This document shows, piece after piece, positions 18,566-27,806 of a DNA stretch of 64,000 nucleotides. Source of the stretch: JABCPE02 sp963506915 (lineage in GTDB: Bacteria > Bacteroidota > Bacteroidia > Flavobacteriales > Weeksellaceae); NCBI GenBank assembly GCA_963506915.1, contig CAUORE010000001.1, positions 1-64,000 on the forward strand. The letters are read 5' to 3'. The position numbers and the translations under genes are program-made. Position 1 is the first letter of the stretch; every line of letters begins with the position of its first letter. The notes below the pieces were generated by a model, which was not told where the DNA came from, made no database searches, and saw only the letters and a list, made by a program, of their open reading frames with translations.

Positions 18566-19390
18566 CTAAGTTTTTTCGATAATATATATCAAACTTGAAA
18601 ATTCACCCGTTTTTGAGGCTTTAAAATTAGAAATCGCTCCGTGAATCGCTCCAAAAAGCCAAAAAAATGGATTTTTCTTATATTTTTCACTTAGCATGGA
18701 GATATAATAAGAATCGAGCAGGAGAGGTTTTATTTTTCTGATTTTCCAATTTTCATTATTCATTAATTTTTCCATTCCTGATTTTGAGAAATGCCAAATG
18801 TGTCTCGGCACATCATAGGCAGCCCAAAATTCTTTGTATTTTTTTCCGTCGTAGGAAGTGTGGTTCGGAACGGCAATAATGAGAAGTCCATTTGGTTTTA
18901 ATTTCTCATGAGAAATTTTCAGATATTTTTCTCTTTCCTCTATATGCTCGAAAACATGCCATAGGGTGATAGCATCTAGACTTTCGTTTTCTATTTCTGT
19001 CAGTTCTGGATTGGAAATGAAAATTGTTTTTTCGGATTTTTGTTTTGCAAAATTTCTTGCATTTTCATTTGGCTCAAATCCGAAAGTGGTGTATTCGTTT
19101 TCTATAAATTTTACAAACTCGCCCGCACCGCATCCGTAGTCTAATATTTTCATATGAGTTCCTATTTCATTCTTGATTATATTTTTTTTGTAATTAAGAT
19201 TAAACTTCTGTAAAAATTTATATACTTTTTCTTTCAAACTTCCCGAATCCTGATGATGCGAAATATAATTTTTACTTTCATAATATTTACCTAAATCATC
19301 GGGCAGGGGAGAAGTTTTATAAATCCCTTGGATTTCTGTTTCTATAATTTCAAATTCTTCCTGTGAGAGAAAATGGTCTTTTATTTTCAT
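18566..19390 (-). CDS. Class I SAM-dependent methyltransferase
   Basis: 274 residues with a Rossmann-type SAM-binding motif MKILDYGCGAGEFVKFIE near residue 83 and the post-motifs GFEPNENA (near 113), ITLWHVFEHIEE (near 140) and LIIAVPNHTSYD (near 172). This resembles Methyltransf_23 enzymes found near lipid, quinone or glycan genes. The acceptor substrate is unknown. It lies immediately downstream of mnmG, beyond a parS-like inverted repeat. Confidence 0.8.
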   Translation of the reverse strand: MKIKDHFLSQEEFEIIETEIQGIYKTSPLPDDLGKYYESKNYISHHQDSGSLKEKVYKFLQKFNLNYKKNIIKNEIGTHMKILDYGCGAGEFVKFIENEYTTFGFEPNENARNFAKQKSEKTIFISNPELTEIENESLDAITLWHVFEHIEEREKYLKISHEKLKPNGLLIIAVPNHTSYDGKKYKEFWAAYDVPRHIWHFSKSGMEKLMNNENWKIRKIKPLLLDSYYISMLSEKYKKNPFFWLFGAIHGAISNFKASKTGEFSSLIYIIEKT

Positions 19391-19408
19391 TTTAATTTTT
19401 TATAAAAC

Positions 19409-19440
19409 AATCACAATGTTTCACATGAAACATTGTGATT
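19409..19440. promoter_or_regulatory. parS-like ParB-binding site (also a possible mnmG terminator)
   Basis: The 16-mer at 19417-19432, TGTTTCACATGAAACA, differs at one base from the widely conserved parS consensus TGTTTCACGTGAAACA. It sits inside a longer perfect inverted repeat with 15-bp arms (19409-19423 and 19426-19440). It starts directly after the mnmG stop codon, so it could also fold as an intrinsic terminator for mnmG (minus strand, followed by TTGTTTT). Confidence 0.6.
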
Positions 19441-21303
19441 TTATTTTCCTAAATAAATTAATAAAACATTAATATCCGCTGGTGATACTCCTGATATTCT
19501 AGAAGCCTGTGCGATATTTTTTGGACGAATATTATTCATCTTTTGTAGAGCTTCCGAAGAAAGTGAAGCTACCTTGCTAAAATCAAAATCATCTGGAATT
19601 TTTATATTTTCCATTCTTTGAAGCTTTGCTACATTTTCTCTTTCTTTTTCTATGTAGCCTTTGTATTTTATATTAATTTCTGCTTGCTCTTGTATCTCTT
19701 CAGAATATTTTCTTGCTTTATTTCCTATGATTTCTATTTTAGAAAGTTTTTCTAAATTTATGTTAGGACGAGTTAAAATTTGAGATGCTCTGTATGCTTG
19801 GTCTACAGGATTGCTTTCATTTTCTTCAAGAATAGGATTTATAATATTTGGTTTTAATGATAATTCTTTAAGGAATTCTTCCAGCTCTCCAGACTTTTTA
19901 ATTTTTTCCTCTACTTTTCTGAGTCTTTCTTCTGATGCTAAACCTATGTTATAAGATTTTTCAGTCAGACGAATATCGGCATTATCTTGTCTTAGAAGTA
20001 GTCTATATTCTGCTCTTGATGTGAACATACGGTACGGCTCTTCTGTTCCTTTCGTGATGAGGTCGTCTATCAGTACACCTATATAGGCTTCATCTCTGCT
20101 GAGGGTAAATTCATCTTTGCTGTGGACTTTATTATGTGCATTGATTCCTGCAATCAGACCTTGTCCTGCTGCTTCTTCGTAGCCAGTAGTTCCGTTGATT
20201 TGTCCAGCGAAAAATAAATTTTCAATCAGTTTGGTTTCCAAAGTATGTTTCAGCTGAGTAGGAGGGAAGTAGTCATACTCTATGGCATAGCCTGGGCGAA
20301 ATATTTTAGCATTTTCAAAACCTGGTACATGTCTTAGCGCTTTGGCCTGAATGTCTTCTGGAAGCGAAGAGCTGAAACCATTTACATAGATTTCAACAGT
20401 TTTCCAGCCTTCTGGTTCTACGAAAAGCTGGTGTCTGTTTCGTTCAGCGAAACGATTGATTTTATCCTCTATACTTGGGCAGTATCTTGGTCCTATACTT
20501 TGTATAGTTCCGTTGAACATTGGACTTCTATCAAACCCAGAGCGGAGAATATCATGCACAGTTTCGTTTGTGTAAGTGATGTAGCAGCTTCTTTGTTCTT
20601 TAAGTTTAGGCGTATCGAGGTAAGAGAATTTTTGTGGATTTTCATCGCCTTTTTGTTCTTCCATTTTGGAATAATCCAGACTTCTTCCATCTATTCTTAC
20701 AGGTGTTCCTGTTTTCATTCTACCTGCTTCAAAACCTAAACTTACTAATTGTTCTGTAATCCCAAAGGCTTTTGGCTCGCCCATTCTTCCGCCACCGAAT
20801 TGTTTTTCTCCTATATGTATCAGTCCATTTAGGAAAGTTCCATTGGTAAGAACTACTGCTTTACCACGAATTTCTACACCGATGTTGGTAATTACTCCTG
20901 CGACTTTTCCATTTTCTATAATGATATTTTTCACCATGTCTTGGAAAAAATCAAGATTTGGAGTGTTTTCTAAAGCTAATCTCCATTCTTCTGCAAAGAG
21001 CATTCTGTCGTTTTGAGTTCGTGGCGACCACATAGCAGGTCCTTTTGATAGGTTAAGCATTTTGAACTGGATAGCAGATTTATCGGCTATAATTCCAGAA
21101 TATCCGCCAAGTGCATCTATTTCACGAACGATTTGTCCTTTTGCTATTCCGCCCATCGCAGGGTTACAGCTCATCTGTCCGATGGTCTGCATGTTCATAG
21201 TAACCAGCATAGTTTTAGAGCCGAGATTGGCTGCTGCTGCTGCTGCTTCACAGCCTGCGTGTCCTCCACCTACTACTATTACATCGTATATTTCGTTTAT
21301 CAT
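19441..21303 (-). CDS. mnmG: tRNA uridine-5-carboxymethylaminomethyl modification enzyme MnmG (GidA)
   Basis: A 620-residue FAD-binding enzyme. With MnmE it installs the carboxymethylaminomethyl group at wobble U34 of several tRNAs. Hallmarks: FAD loop VVGGGHAGCEAAAAAANLG at about 11-29, SCNPAMGGIAKGQIVREID at about 46-64, and the C-terminal region ending with RISGVSPADINVLLIYL. Length matches the family. In many bacteria this gene (gidA) lies near the origin of replication; here parS-like sites sit on both sides of it. Confidence 0.97.
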   Translation of the reverse strand: MINEIYDVIVVGGGHAGCEAAAAAANLGSKTMLVTMNMQTIGQMSCNPAMGGIAKGQIVREIDALGGYSGIIADKSAIQFKMLNLSKGPAMWSPRTQNDRMLFAEEWRLALENTPNLDFFQDMVKNIIIENGKVAGVITNIGVEIRGKAVVLTNGTFLNGLIHIGEKQFGGGRMGEPKAFGITEQLVSLGFEAGRMKTGTPVRIDGRSLDYSKMEEQKGDENPQKFSYLDTPKLKEQRSCYITYTNETVHDILRSGFDRSPMFNGTIQSIGPRYCPSIEDKINRFAERNRHQLFVEPEGWKTVEIYVNGFSSSLPEDIQAKALRHVPGFENAKIFRPGYAIEYDYFPPTQLKHTLETKLIENLFFAGQINGTTGYEEAAGQGLIAGINAHNKVHSKDEFTLSRDEAYIGVLIDDLITKGTEEPYRMFTSRAEYRLLLRQDNADIRLTEKSYNIGLASEERLRKVEEKIKKSGELEEFLKELSLKPNIINPILEENESNPVDQAYRASQILTRPNINLEKLSKIEIIGNKARKYSEEIQEQAEINIKYKGYIEKERENVAKLQRMENIKIPDDFDFSKVASLSSEALQKMNNIRPKNIAQASRISGVSPADINVLLIYLGK

Positions 21304-21332
21304 ATATTGTAAATAAGTTTATAAATAATAAA

Positions 21333-21352
21333 AATGTTTCCCGTGAAACATT
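21333..21352. promoter_or_regulatory. parS-like ParB-binding site
   Basis: TGTTTCCCGTGAAACA at 21335-21350 differs at one base from the parS consensus TGTTTCACGTGAAACA. The arms extend to AATGTTTC/GAAACATT. It lies between the mnmG start and the ybeY stop codon and overlaps the latter. It has no T run on either side, so a terminator role is unlikely. Confidence 0.65.
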
Positions 21353-21758
21353 AAAATAAATTGATATAAAAATCTTCTTTCGCTCTCATTTCTTTTTCTT
21401 CTTCATCGGATTTGTCTTTGTATCCGCAAAGGTGAAGAACACCATGAGCCAGAACCCGCAATAATTCCTTTTCAAAACCACTGGATAGGGTAGAGGCGTT
21501 TTCCGAAATGCGCGTCAAAGATATAAAAATATCTCCGCTTATGGTTTTACCTTTTACATAATCAAAAGTGATGATGTCCGTATAATAATCATGATTAAGA
21601 AAATCCTGATTTACTTTTAGCAGGTATTCGTCATCACAGAAAATATAATTGATATTTCCTACTTTTTTTTCTTCATCTAAAATGAGTTTTTCAATCCATT
21701 CCGAACAATTTTCAGGAAGGGAAATTTCCTCTACATTTTCAAAAAAATACTGTATCAT
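21351..21758 (-). CDS. ybeY: Endoribonuclease YbeY
   Basis: 135 residues, in the normal range. It is a metal-dependent RNase acting in 16S rRNA 3'-end maturation and ribosome quality control. The motif is HGVLHLCGYKDKS near residue 105: the first two zinc ligands (HxxxH) are present, but the position of the usual third histidine (HxxxHxxxxxH) holds Asp. The second conserved region, TDIITFDYVKGKTISGDIFIS, is intact. It lies just upstream of mnmG in the same direction. Confidence 0.92.
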   Translation of the reverse strand: MIQYFFENVEEISLPENCSEWIEKLILDEEKKVGNINYIFCDDEYLLKVNQDFLNHDYYTDIITFDYVKGKTISGDIFISLTRISENASTLSSGFEKELLRVLAHGVLHLCGYKDKSDEEEKEMRAKEDFYINLF

Positions 21759-21782
21759 TCTGCTTTATTTATCTCTAAAAAA

Positions 21783-23945
21783 TTAGAACCAATGCCCTAA
21801 AATTACACTAAAAATTCCTTTTCCTTTATTCATAGCTTTGCTGTAATTTAGTTTTATCTGCCCAAAAGGAGATTTGTATCCAGCGGTAATTCCACCAGAA
21901 ACATCGCCTACTTTTAGAATATGATTTATTTTATGTTCATCAAAGGTATTCATAAAATTAACATGCCCCGTAATGAAATAGTTTTTCTTAATCCTAAACT
22001 GAAAATCATTCCCAGCAACAATAAGATTATCCGTGGCAAAATTTCCAAACTGATAACCTTGGAAACTTACAAAATTAACTAAATTCTGCTCAAAAATTCC
22101 ACCTGGGTAGAAATGGTAGTAATACGGAACATCTTTCCCAAAAGTTAATCCTCCGAAAAGATTCAGCCTATAAGTTATACGGCTGGAAATAGGAAAACTC
22201 ATTCGGATGTCAGCTTTGGTTTGGAAAATCTGTTTTTCAATATTTTTATTAAAAATATCTAATAATTTTCCTTCTATATTAAGGTAGAAACCTCTTGATG
22301 AGAAATCCTTGTCATTCCTTGTATCACTTTTAATGAAAACATAAGGATTGAGAAAGTTCTTTTCATTATCATAGCGGGTAGTTCCTATTTTAGACTCAAA
22401 ATAATCATGGCTCATACCTCCTCCTATGGCATATCTATCTTTCCAAATAGATTGAAGATAAATCTCATTTCTAAACCATTTCCAATTACCTATTTCGTTT
22501 CTATTATCATCATTAAGCTGTAGACTCATTCCAGAAGAATAAATCCCAAACCCAGGGAAGTAGCCATTATCCACGAAATAATTAAAATAGTATCTCGGTC
22601 TATTTCCGCCCACGATGGCATCAAGGGAGAGAATAGAGTTTTGGAATAAAAACCTTTTGATGGTTGTATTGATGAGCAGTCCTGTTTTGAAAACCTCATC
22701 ATAATGAAGCCCAAATTTTAGTAAAAACCGAGCGTTATCTTCTTCTAATTCAAGTTTTAGAATGTTTTTTCCTTTATCTTGTATCAGGTCATAATTGATA
22801 AGTTTATAATTATTGGTAGCATACAATTTATCAATCATTTGGTTAATTCCAGCATAAGTCTGCAGAGAAGGAATTTTAAGGTTCATTTTCCCTTTTACAT
22901 AAGATTCATTAAAAATCCTGCTGTTCACCAAAATAAGGCTGTCTACTTTATAAATATTAGAATAGACAGGCTTACTCATCATTTTCGGTAGAGAGTCTCT
23001 TTTTGGTAATTTATTGAGTATATCGATGTATTTTTTAGCTTCTTCATATCCTAAATTTAGTATTTTTTCTTTGTCGCCATAGCTTGTGGAAGAATACCCT
23101 TTTAGGTTAGGATGTATTCTTATATCTGTATTTTTATACTGAGTTTTATTTTCGTTTTGTATAGTGAAATCTATCACTTGGTCTAAAATCTTTATAGCCG
23201 AATTAAGCTCATCTTTATTCGCCAAAGGAAGTGTCAAATCCACTCCGATGACAATATCCATTCCTTTCTCTTTAAGTGGTTTTGATGGAAAATTTACTGT
23301 CATTGCGCCATCTATGTACAGACTGTCATTTATTTTCACGGGATTTATCAGTGAAGGATAGGCGGAACTCGCCATGATAGAATTCACCAAATCTCCTTTT
23401 TCAAAAATTTTTATTTTTCCATTTTCCAGATTGGTTGCCACGCACATGAATGGAATATTCAGTTTGGAGAAATCTGTGACATTAGAAACATTGTTAAATA
23501 AATCCTTCAAGAGGAAAAGATTTTTTTGTCCTTGTGAAATAGCTTTTGGCAGGACATTGAATTTACCTTTTTCAAAAGGAATATTCAGTAGGTATTTGTC
23601 ATTATTTTTATCAAAAAATGAGGTTTCTTTTCGGTCTTTTTCATTGGCAAGAATTTCGTAAAAATCCATTTCTTTAATGATTTTTTCTATTTCCTTTGCC
23701 GAGTAGCCCGATGCATAAAGCCCTCCAACTATCGCTCCCATGCTGGTTCCAGAGATGTAGTCTATTTTTACTCCCAGTGAGTCTATTACTTTCAATACGC
23801 CTACATGGGCAAAACCTTTCGCGCCGCCGCCCGCCAGAGAAAGCCCTACTTTTGGGTTTTTCGGAATTTTCATGTTTTCTTTTACCTGAGCTTTATACAA
23901 ACTCAAAGAAAACATTATTATAAATATTTGAAGTAACTTTTTCAT
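21783..23945 (-). CDS. Patatin-like phospholipase with POTRA and outer-membrane barrel (PlpD-like)
   Basis: 720 residues. Signal peptide, then a patatin domain with oxyanion loop GGGAKGFAHVGVL (about 39-51), nucleophile Ser68 in GTSMGA and catalytic Asp212 in DGAMTVNFP. A linker with one POTRA-like region (about 310-390) precedes a BamA/D15-type beta-barrel ending in VILGHWF. This is the architecture of type Vd autotransporter-like phospholipases and common Bacteroidota proteins. I chose ATG 23945; an upstream TTG is weaker. It overlaps no coding sequence but begins 3 bases past the murF-alr stop, so translational coupling is likely. Confidence 0.88.
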   Translation of the reverse strand: MKKLLQIFIIMFSLSLYKAQVKENMKIPKNPKVGLSLAGGGAKGFAHVGVLKVIDSLGVKIDYISGTSMGAIVGGLYASGYSAKEIEKIIKEMDFYEILANEKDRKETSFFDKNNDKYLLNIPFEKGKFNVLPKAISQGQKNLFLLKDLFNNVSNVTDFSKLNIPFMCVATNLENGKIKIFEKGDLVNSIMASSAYPSLINPVKINDSLYIDGAMTVNFPSKPLKEKGMDIVIGVDLTLPLANKDELNSAIKILDQVIDFTIQNENKTQYKNTDIRIHPNLKGYSSTSYGDKEKILNLGYEEAKKYIDILNKLPKRDSLPKMMSKPVYSNIYKVDSLILVNSRIFNESYVKGKMNLKIPSLQTYAGINQMIDKLYATNNYKLINYDLIQDKGKNILKLELEEDNARFLLKFGLHYDEVFKTGLLINTTIKRFLFQNSILSLDAIVGGNRPRYYFNYFVDNGYFPGFGIYSSGMSLQLNDDNRNEIGNWKWFRNEIYLQSIWKDRYAIGGGMSHDYFESKIGTTRYDNEKNFLNPYVFIKSDTRNDKDFSSRGFYLNIEGKLLDIFNKNIEKQIFQTKADIRMSFPISSRITYRLNLFGGLTFGKDVPYYYHFYPGGIFEQNLVNFVSFQGYQFGNFATDNLIVAGNDFQFRIKKNYFITGHVNFMNTFDEHKINHILKVGDVSGGITAGYKSPFGQIKLNYSKAMNKGKGIFSVILGHWF

Positions 23946-23947
23946 AA

Positions 23948-26398
23948 TCAATCTTTTACATAAATTCTTTTGACTCTTCGTGAAATGGAAGTAAGAACCT
24001 CGTAAGGTATGGTCTGGCAGTATTCTGCAAACTCTTCCAAAGTCTTACAGGAATTGAAAATAAAGACCTCATCACCTTCCTTTGCAGGAATTTCACCCAA
24101 ATCTGCCATGAGCATATCCATGCACACATTTCCCACGATAGGAACTTTCTGTCCTTTGATGATGACAAATCCCTTTTTGTTTCCTATCAGCCGAGGAATT
24201 CCGTCTGCATAGCCTATCGGAATGGTGGCGATTCGGGTATCTTTTTCTGCGATATATTTTCTGCTGTATCCTATGGAATCTCCTTTTTCCACTTTGGAAA
24301 TCTGAGAAATCACAGTTTTAAATGTAGCCACATTTTGGAGCTGTTTTTCTATTTGAGGAATGCAGGAAATGCCCATCATCCCAATGCCTATTCTTACCAT
24401 ATCGTATTGATAATCAGTAAAATTGATAATTCCAGCTGTATTGAGAATATGCCTAATAGGTTTATAATCAATATTTTGGATAATTTTACTTGAAACTCGC
24501 TCGAAGGTTTCCAGCTGCTGCAGTGTATATTCCTTTTCTTCGGGAACATCCGCGCAAGATAAATGGCTGAAAATACTCGCTATTTTGACATTGTATTTTT
24601 TCAAGGTTTTCATCAAATCATCTATTTCATCTTCTTTAAAACCAAGACGATGCATCCCTGTTTCTATCTTGATATGGATAGGGTAGGTCTCTTGGATTCC
24701 TTTCGCTTGGAGCTGTTTCCTAAATAAATCCAAAACCCTCAGGCTGTATATCTCTGGTTCTAGATGATAATCTATGATAGTGTCATAGCTGCTCTGTTCA
24801 GGATTCATCACAAGGATAGGTGTAGTGACGCCGTTTTTCCGTAAATCAACTCCCTCATCTGCATAGGCAACACCCAGATAATCAATATGGTGATGCTGTA
24901 GATATTCAGCAATTTCGTAGCCGCCCAATCCATAGGAAAAAGCTTTCACCATCGCACAGACTTTTGTCTCTGGTTTCAGTAAACTCTTGTGAATGTTTAT
25001 ATTATGCACGATGGCATTAAGATTTACTTCAAGCGTAGTATCGTGCTTTTGGAGTTCTAAAAGTTTTTTGATTTTTTCAATTTCAAAAACTCTCGCTCCT
25101 TTTAATAAAATGAGCTGATTTTCAATCGTATTGAGATACTGGCTGTCTATAAGTTCCTTAGTATTGTCAAAGATTTTGACTTTCCCTGAAAACAAATCTT
25201 TATACTTCGTGATGTGTTCTCCGATGAGAATGATATTTTCAAAATCCTGCTCGTTGGTAAGTTCCGCAACTTTTTTATACAGAATTTCGTCTTCCTCTAT
25301 CGTATCCAAAATATCTGTAAGGATGAGCGATTTTTTCCGCTTTTGATATTGGTTAATGAACTGATATGCAATGATTAACGAATCCAAATCTAGATTAAAA
25401 GAATCATTGATAATCAGATTATTCCTAATGCCGTTCACGCTTTCCAGACGCATTTCCACGGAATGCAGGTCTTGGATTTTGGTTACGATTTTTTCGTTGG
25501 AGATTTTCAGTGATTTTAAAACTGCTACAATCGCCATAATATTGGAAAGTGTAGCCTCATCTCGTTTTTGGAGAGAAATACTGATTTCTTCATCAAAATA
25601 TTTTATCCCGATGCGTTCATTAGGATTTTTATAATCGGAAGAAATACGGACATCATTTCTTTGATTCAGTCCGAAACTAATTAAATTTTTACTTGAATAA
25701 AGTTTATTTACTAAATTATAAACCAATTCATTATCTCCGCTATAAATAATAGTTTCACTTTCTTTGAAAAGAATGATTTTTTCGTTTATCAGTTCTTCTT
25801 CATTTTTAAAATTAGAAGAATGAGCAGAACCGATGTGCGTCAAAACGCCGATTTTCGGAGCGAAAATATTTTCCAATTTTGCCATTTCGCTCGGTTTAGA
25901 AATTCCGACTTCAAAAATTCCCAGCTGGTGTTCCTCATTGATTTGCAGCAGCGAGATAGGAAGCCCAATCTGCGAGTTGAAACTTTTGGGAGATTTCACC
26001 GTAGAAAATTCATCCCAAAGGCACTGATAAAGCCATTCTTTTACAATGGTTTTGCCGTTGCTTCCTGTAATGCCGATGGTGTTTTCTAAATGTGAATTTT
26101 CTAAATGTTTTTTGGCTAAAATTTGTAAAAACTTGATGGAATTTTTGGTAATAATCCATGTAATATCTTTGTATTCAGAATAGTAGTTTTCAGAAATAAT
26201 GACTTTCACACCTTTTTCTACTACGGAAGAAATGTATTTTTCGCCAGAATTATTTTTGGTGTTAATGGCAATAAACGCCGTATCCGAAATAGAATAAAGA
26301 TTTCGGCTGTCAAAAGAGATATTGCTGATGAGAATATCTGGATTCCCAATCAGTTTAGAATCTGTAAGTTGCGAAATTTGTAATGTGCTGTATATCAT
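23948..26398 (-). CDS. Bifunctional MurF-alanine racemase
   Basis: An 816-residue fusion. The N-terminal half (about 1-445) is a Mur ligase with the ATP loop GITGSNGKTIVKEW near residue 111, the UDP-MurNAc-tripeptide:D-Ala-D-Ala ligase type. The C-terminal half (about 455-816) is an alanine racemase with the PLP lysine in MVKAFSYGLGG near residue 483 and the partner segment IGYADGIPR near 727. It thus links D-Ala production to its use in peptidoglycan. This fusion is typical of Bacteroidota. It overlaps the tdk stop codon by one base, so the order tdk, murF-alr, patatin forms an operon. Confidence 0.93.
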   Translation of the reverse strand: MIYSTLQISQLTDSKLIGNPDILISNISFDSRNLYSISDTAFIAINTKNNSGEKYISSVVEKGVKVIISENYYSEYKDITWIITKNSIKFLQILAKKHLENSHLENTIGITGSNGKTIVKEWLYQCLWDEFSTVKSPKSFNSQIGLPISLLQINEEHQLGIFEVGISKPSEMAKLENIFAPKIGVLTHIGSAHSSNFKNEEELINEKIILFKESETIIYSGDNELVYNLVNKLYSSKNLISFGLNQRNDVRISSDYKNPNERIGIKYFDEEISISLQKRDEATLSNIMAIVAVLKSLKISNEKIVTKIQDLHSVEMRLESVNGIRNNLIINDSFNLDLDSLIIAYQFINQYQKRKKSLILTDILDTIEEDEILYKKVAELTNEQDFENIILIGEHITKYKDLFSGKVKIFDNTKELIDSQYLNTIENQLILLKGARVFEIEKIKKLLELQKHDTTLEVNLNAIVHNINIHKSLLKPETKVCAMVKAFSYGLGGYEIAEYLQHHHIDYLGVAYADEGVDLRKNGVTTPILVMNPEQSSYDTIIDYHLEPEIYSLRVLDLFRKQLQAKGIQETYPIHIKIETGMHRLGFKEDEIDDLMKTLKKYNVKIASIFSHLSCADVPEEKEYTLQQLETFERVSSKIIQNIDYKPIRHILNTAGIINFTDYQYDMVRIGIGMMGISCIPQIEKQLQNVATFKTVISQISKVEKGDSIGYSRKYIAEKDTRIATIPIGYADGIPRLIGNKKGFVIIKGQKVPIVGNVCMDMLMADLGEIPAKEGDEVFIFNSCKTLEEFAEYCQTIPYEVLTSISRRVKRIYVKD

Positions 26399-26982
26399 TA
26401 TTTTTTATTCAAAACTTCTTCTGTAAAAACTTTTCTGCTCACAGCCTCGTAGCTGTCAGTTTCTCCTAATTGTACCAAATCATCACTCCCTGAGGTTCTC
26501 ATGGAATAATTCGCCAAATTTCCTGTTTTCTTGCAGATGGCATGGACTTTCGTAACATATTCTGCTGTAGCCATCAGGTTGGGCATCGGTCCGAAAGGTC
26601 TTCCCATGTAGTCCATATCCAGCCCAGCAATTACTACACGAACGCCGTTGTTCGCCAGCTGATTGGCTATTTCTACAATGCTTTCATCGAAAAACTGCGC
26701 CTCATCTATGCCCACCACATCACAGTTAGACCCAAGGAGTAGAATCTCATCGGGAGTTTCTACGGGAGTGCTTTTTATTTTATTTTGGTTGTGGGAGACC
26801 ACCTCTTCATCGGCATAGCGGTTGTCCAGCTTGGGTTTGAAGATTTCTACCTGCTGTCCAGCCATCTCTGCACGGCGGAGCCTTCTGATGAGTTCTTCGG
26901 TTTTTCCAGAAAACATAGAACCACAGATAACCTCCATCCAGCCGCTTTGTTTGGCGTGATTGATTGTATTTTCTAAAAACAT
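26398..26982 (-). CDS. tdk: Thymidine kinase
   Basis: 194 residues, type II thymidine kinase size, salvaging thymidine to dTMP. ATP loop ICGSMFSGKTEELIRRLRR at about 19-37, Walker B-like VVGIDEAQFF near residue 87, lasso region near AGLDMDYMGRPFG. In the zinc-binding region only one Cys is evident (HAICKKTGNLA), so the usual second Cys pair (CxxC) appears absent. First gene of a minus-strand operon with murF-alr and the patatin gene, divergent from rsmI. Confidence 0.93.
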   Translation of the reverse strand: MFLENTINHAKQSGWMEVICGSMFSGKTEELIRRLRRAEMAGQQVEIFKPKLDNRYADEEVVSHNQNKIKSTPVETPDEILLLGSNCDVVGIDEAQFFDESIVEIANQLANNGVRVVIAGLDMDYMGRPFGPMPNLMATAEYVTKVHAICKKTGNLANYSMRTSGSDDLVQLGETDSYEAVSRKVFTEEVLNKK

Positions 26983-27061
26983 TGTAAATTAGCCTTTTGA
27001 TTTTGATGTGAAAAAATTCAAAATTAAATTCCAAATTTAAACAATTTTAACAAAAGAATTT

Positions 27062-27736
27062 ATGAGCGGTATACTTTATTTTGTTCCTACGCCTATTGGC
27101 AATTTGGAAGATATGACTTTTCGGGCAGTAAAAATTTTGAAAGAAGTGGACTATATTCTTTGTGAAGATACGCGGACTTCGGGAATTTTATTGAAACATT
27201 TTGAAATTTCTAAACCATTGAAATCATATCACTTACACAATGAACATCAAGCGACACTTAAAGTGATAGAAGACTTGAAAAACGGTCAGAATATCGCCAT
27301 CATTACCGATGCAGGAACACCTGGAATTTCTGACCCTGGATATCTGCTGGCAAAGGCATGTGCGGATAACGAGGTGGAAATGCAGTGTCTGCCTGGTGCT
27401 ACGGCTTTCGTGCCTGCGCTGGTGGTTTCTGGACTGCCTAATAATGAGTTTTTGTTCGTGGGATTTTTACCACAGAAAAAAGGAAGACAGACAAAACTGA
27501 AACAGCTGGTGGAGGAGAAAAAAACGATAGTTCTCTACGAAAGCCCACACAAGATAAACACCACTCTGGAGCAGATAAAGGAGTTTTTCGGAGAGGGAAC
27601 GAAAATAAGCCTCAGCCGAGAAATTTCCAAAAAATTTGAAGAAACCAAACGCGGAACCATAGAAGAACTCATCGAATTTTCCAAAAGCAAAACCCTGAAA
27701 GGCGAAATGGTTTTGGTGGTGAATAATCAGATTTGA
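27062..27736 (+). CDS. rsmI: 16S rRNA (cytidine1402-2'-O)-methyltransferase RsmI
   Basis: 224 residues of the tetrapyrrole-methylase-like family. It opens with GILYFVPTPIGNLEDMTFRA and carries EDTRTSGILLKHF near residue 36, IAIITDAGTPGISDPG near 78 (SAM site) and FVGFLPQKKGR near 137. It methylates the ribose of C1402 in the decoding centre together with RsmH. The C-terminal extension of E. coli RsmI is absent. Divergent from tdk, with a 79-base promoter region between them. Confidence 0.95.
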   Translation: MSGILYFVPTPIGNLEDMTFRAVKILKEVDYILCEDTRTSGILLKHFEISKPLKSYHLHNEHQATLKVIEDLKNGQNIAIITDAGTPGISDPGYLLAKACADNEVEMQCLPGATAFVPALVVSGLPNNEFLFVGFLPQKKGRQTKLKQLVEEKKTIVLYESPHKINTTLEQIKEFFGEGTKISLSREISKKFEETKRGTIEELIEFSKSKTLKGEMVLVVNNQI

Positions 27737-27766
27737 TGGATTTTAGATAATATAATTGAAAAAAAT

Positions 27767-27796
27767 AAGCAGAGACTATTTTAATAGTCTCTGCTT
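27767..27796. terminator. Terminator between rsmI and the EcsC-like gene
   Basis: Perfect 14-bp arms AAGCAGAGACTATT/AATAGTCTCTGCTT with a 2-base loop. On the minus strand it is followed by a clear T run, so it mainly terminates the EcsC-like gene; it may also stop rsmI. Confidence 0.8.
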
Positions 27797-27806
27797 AAAT
27801 AAATAT

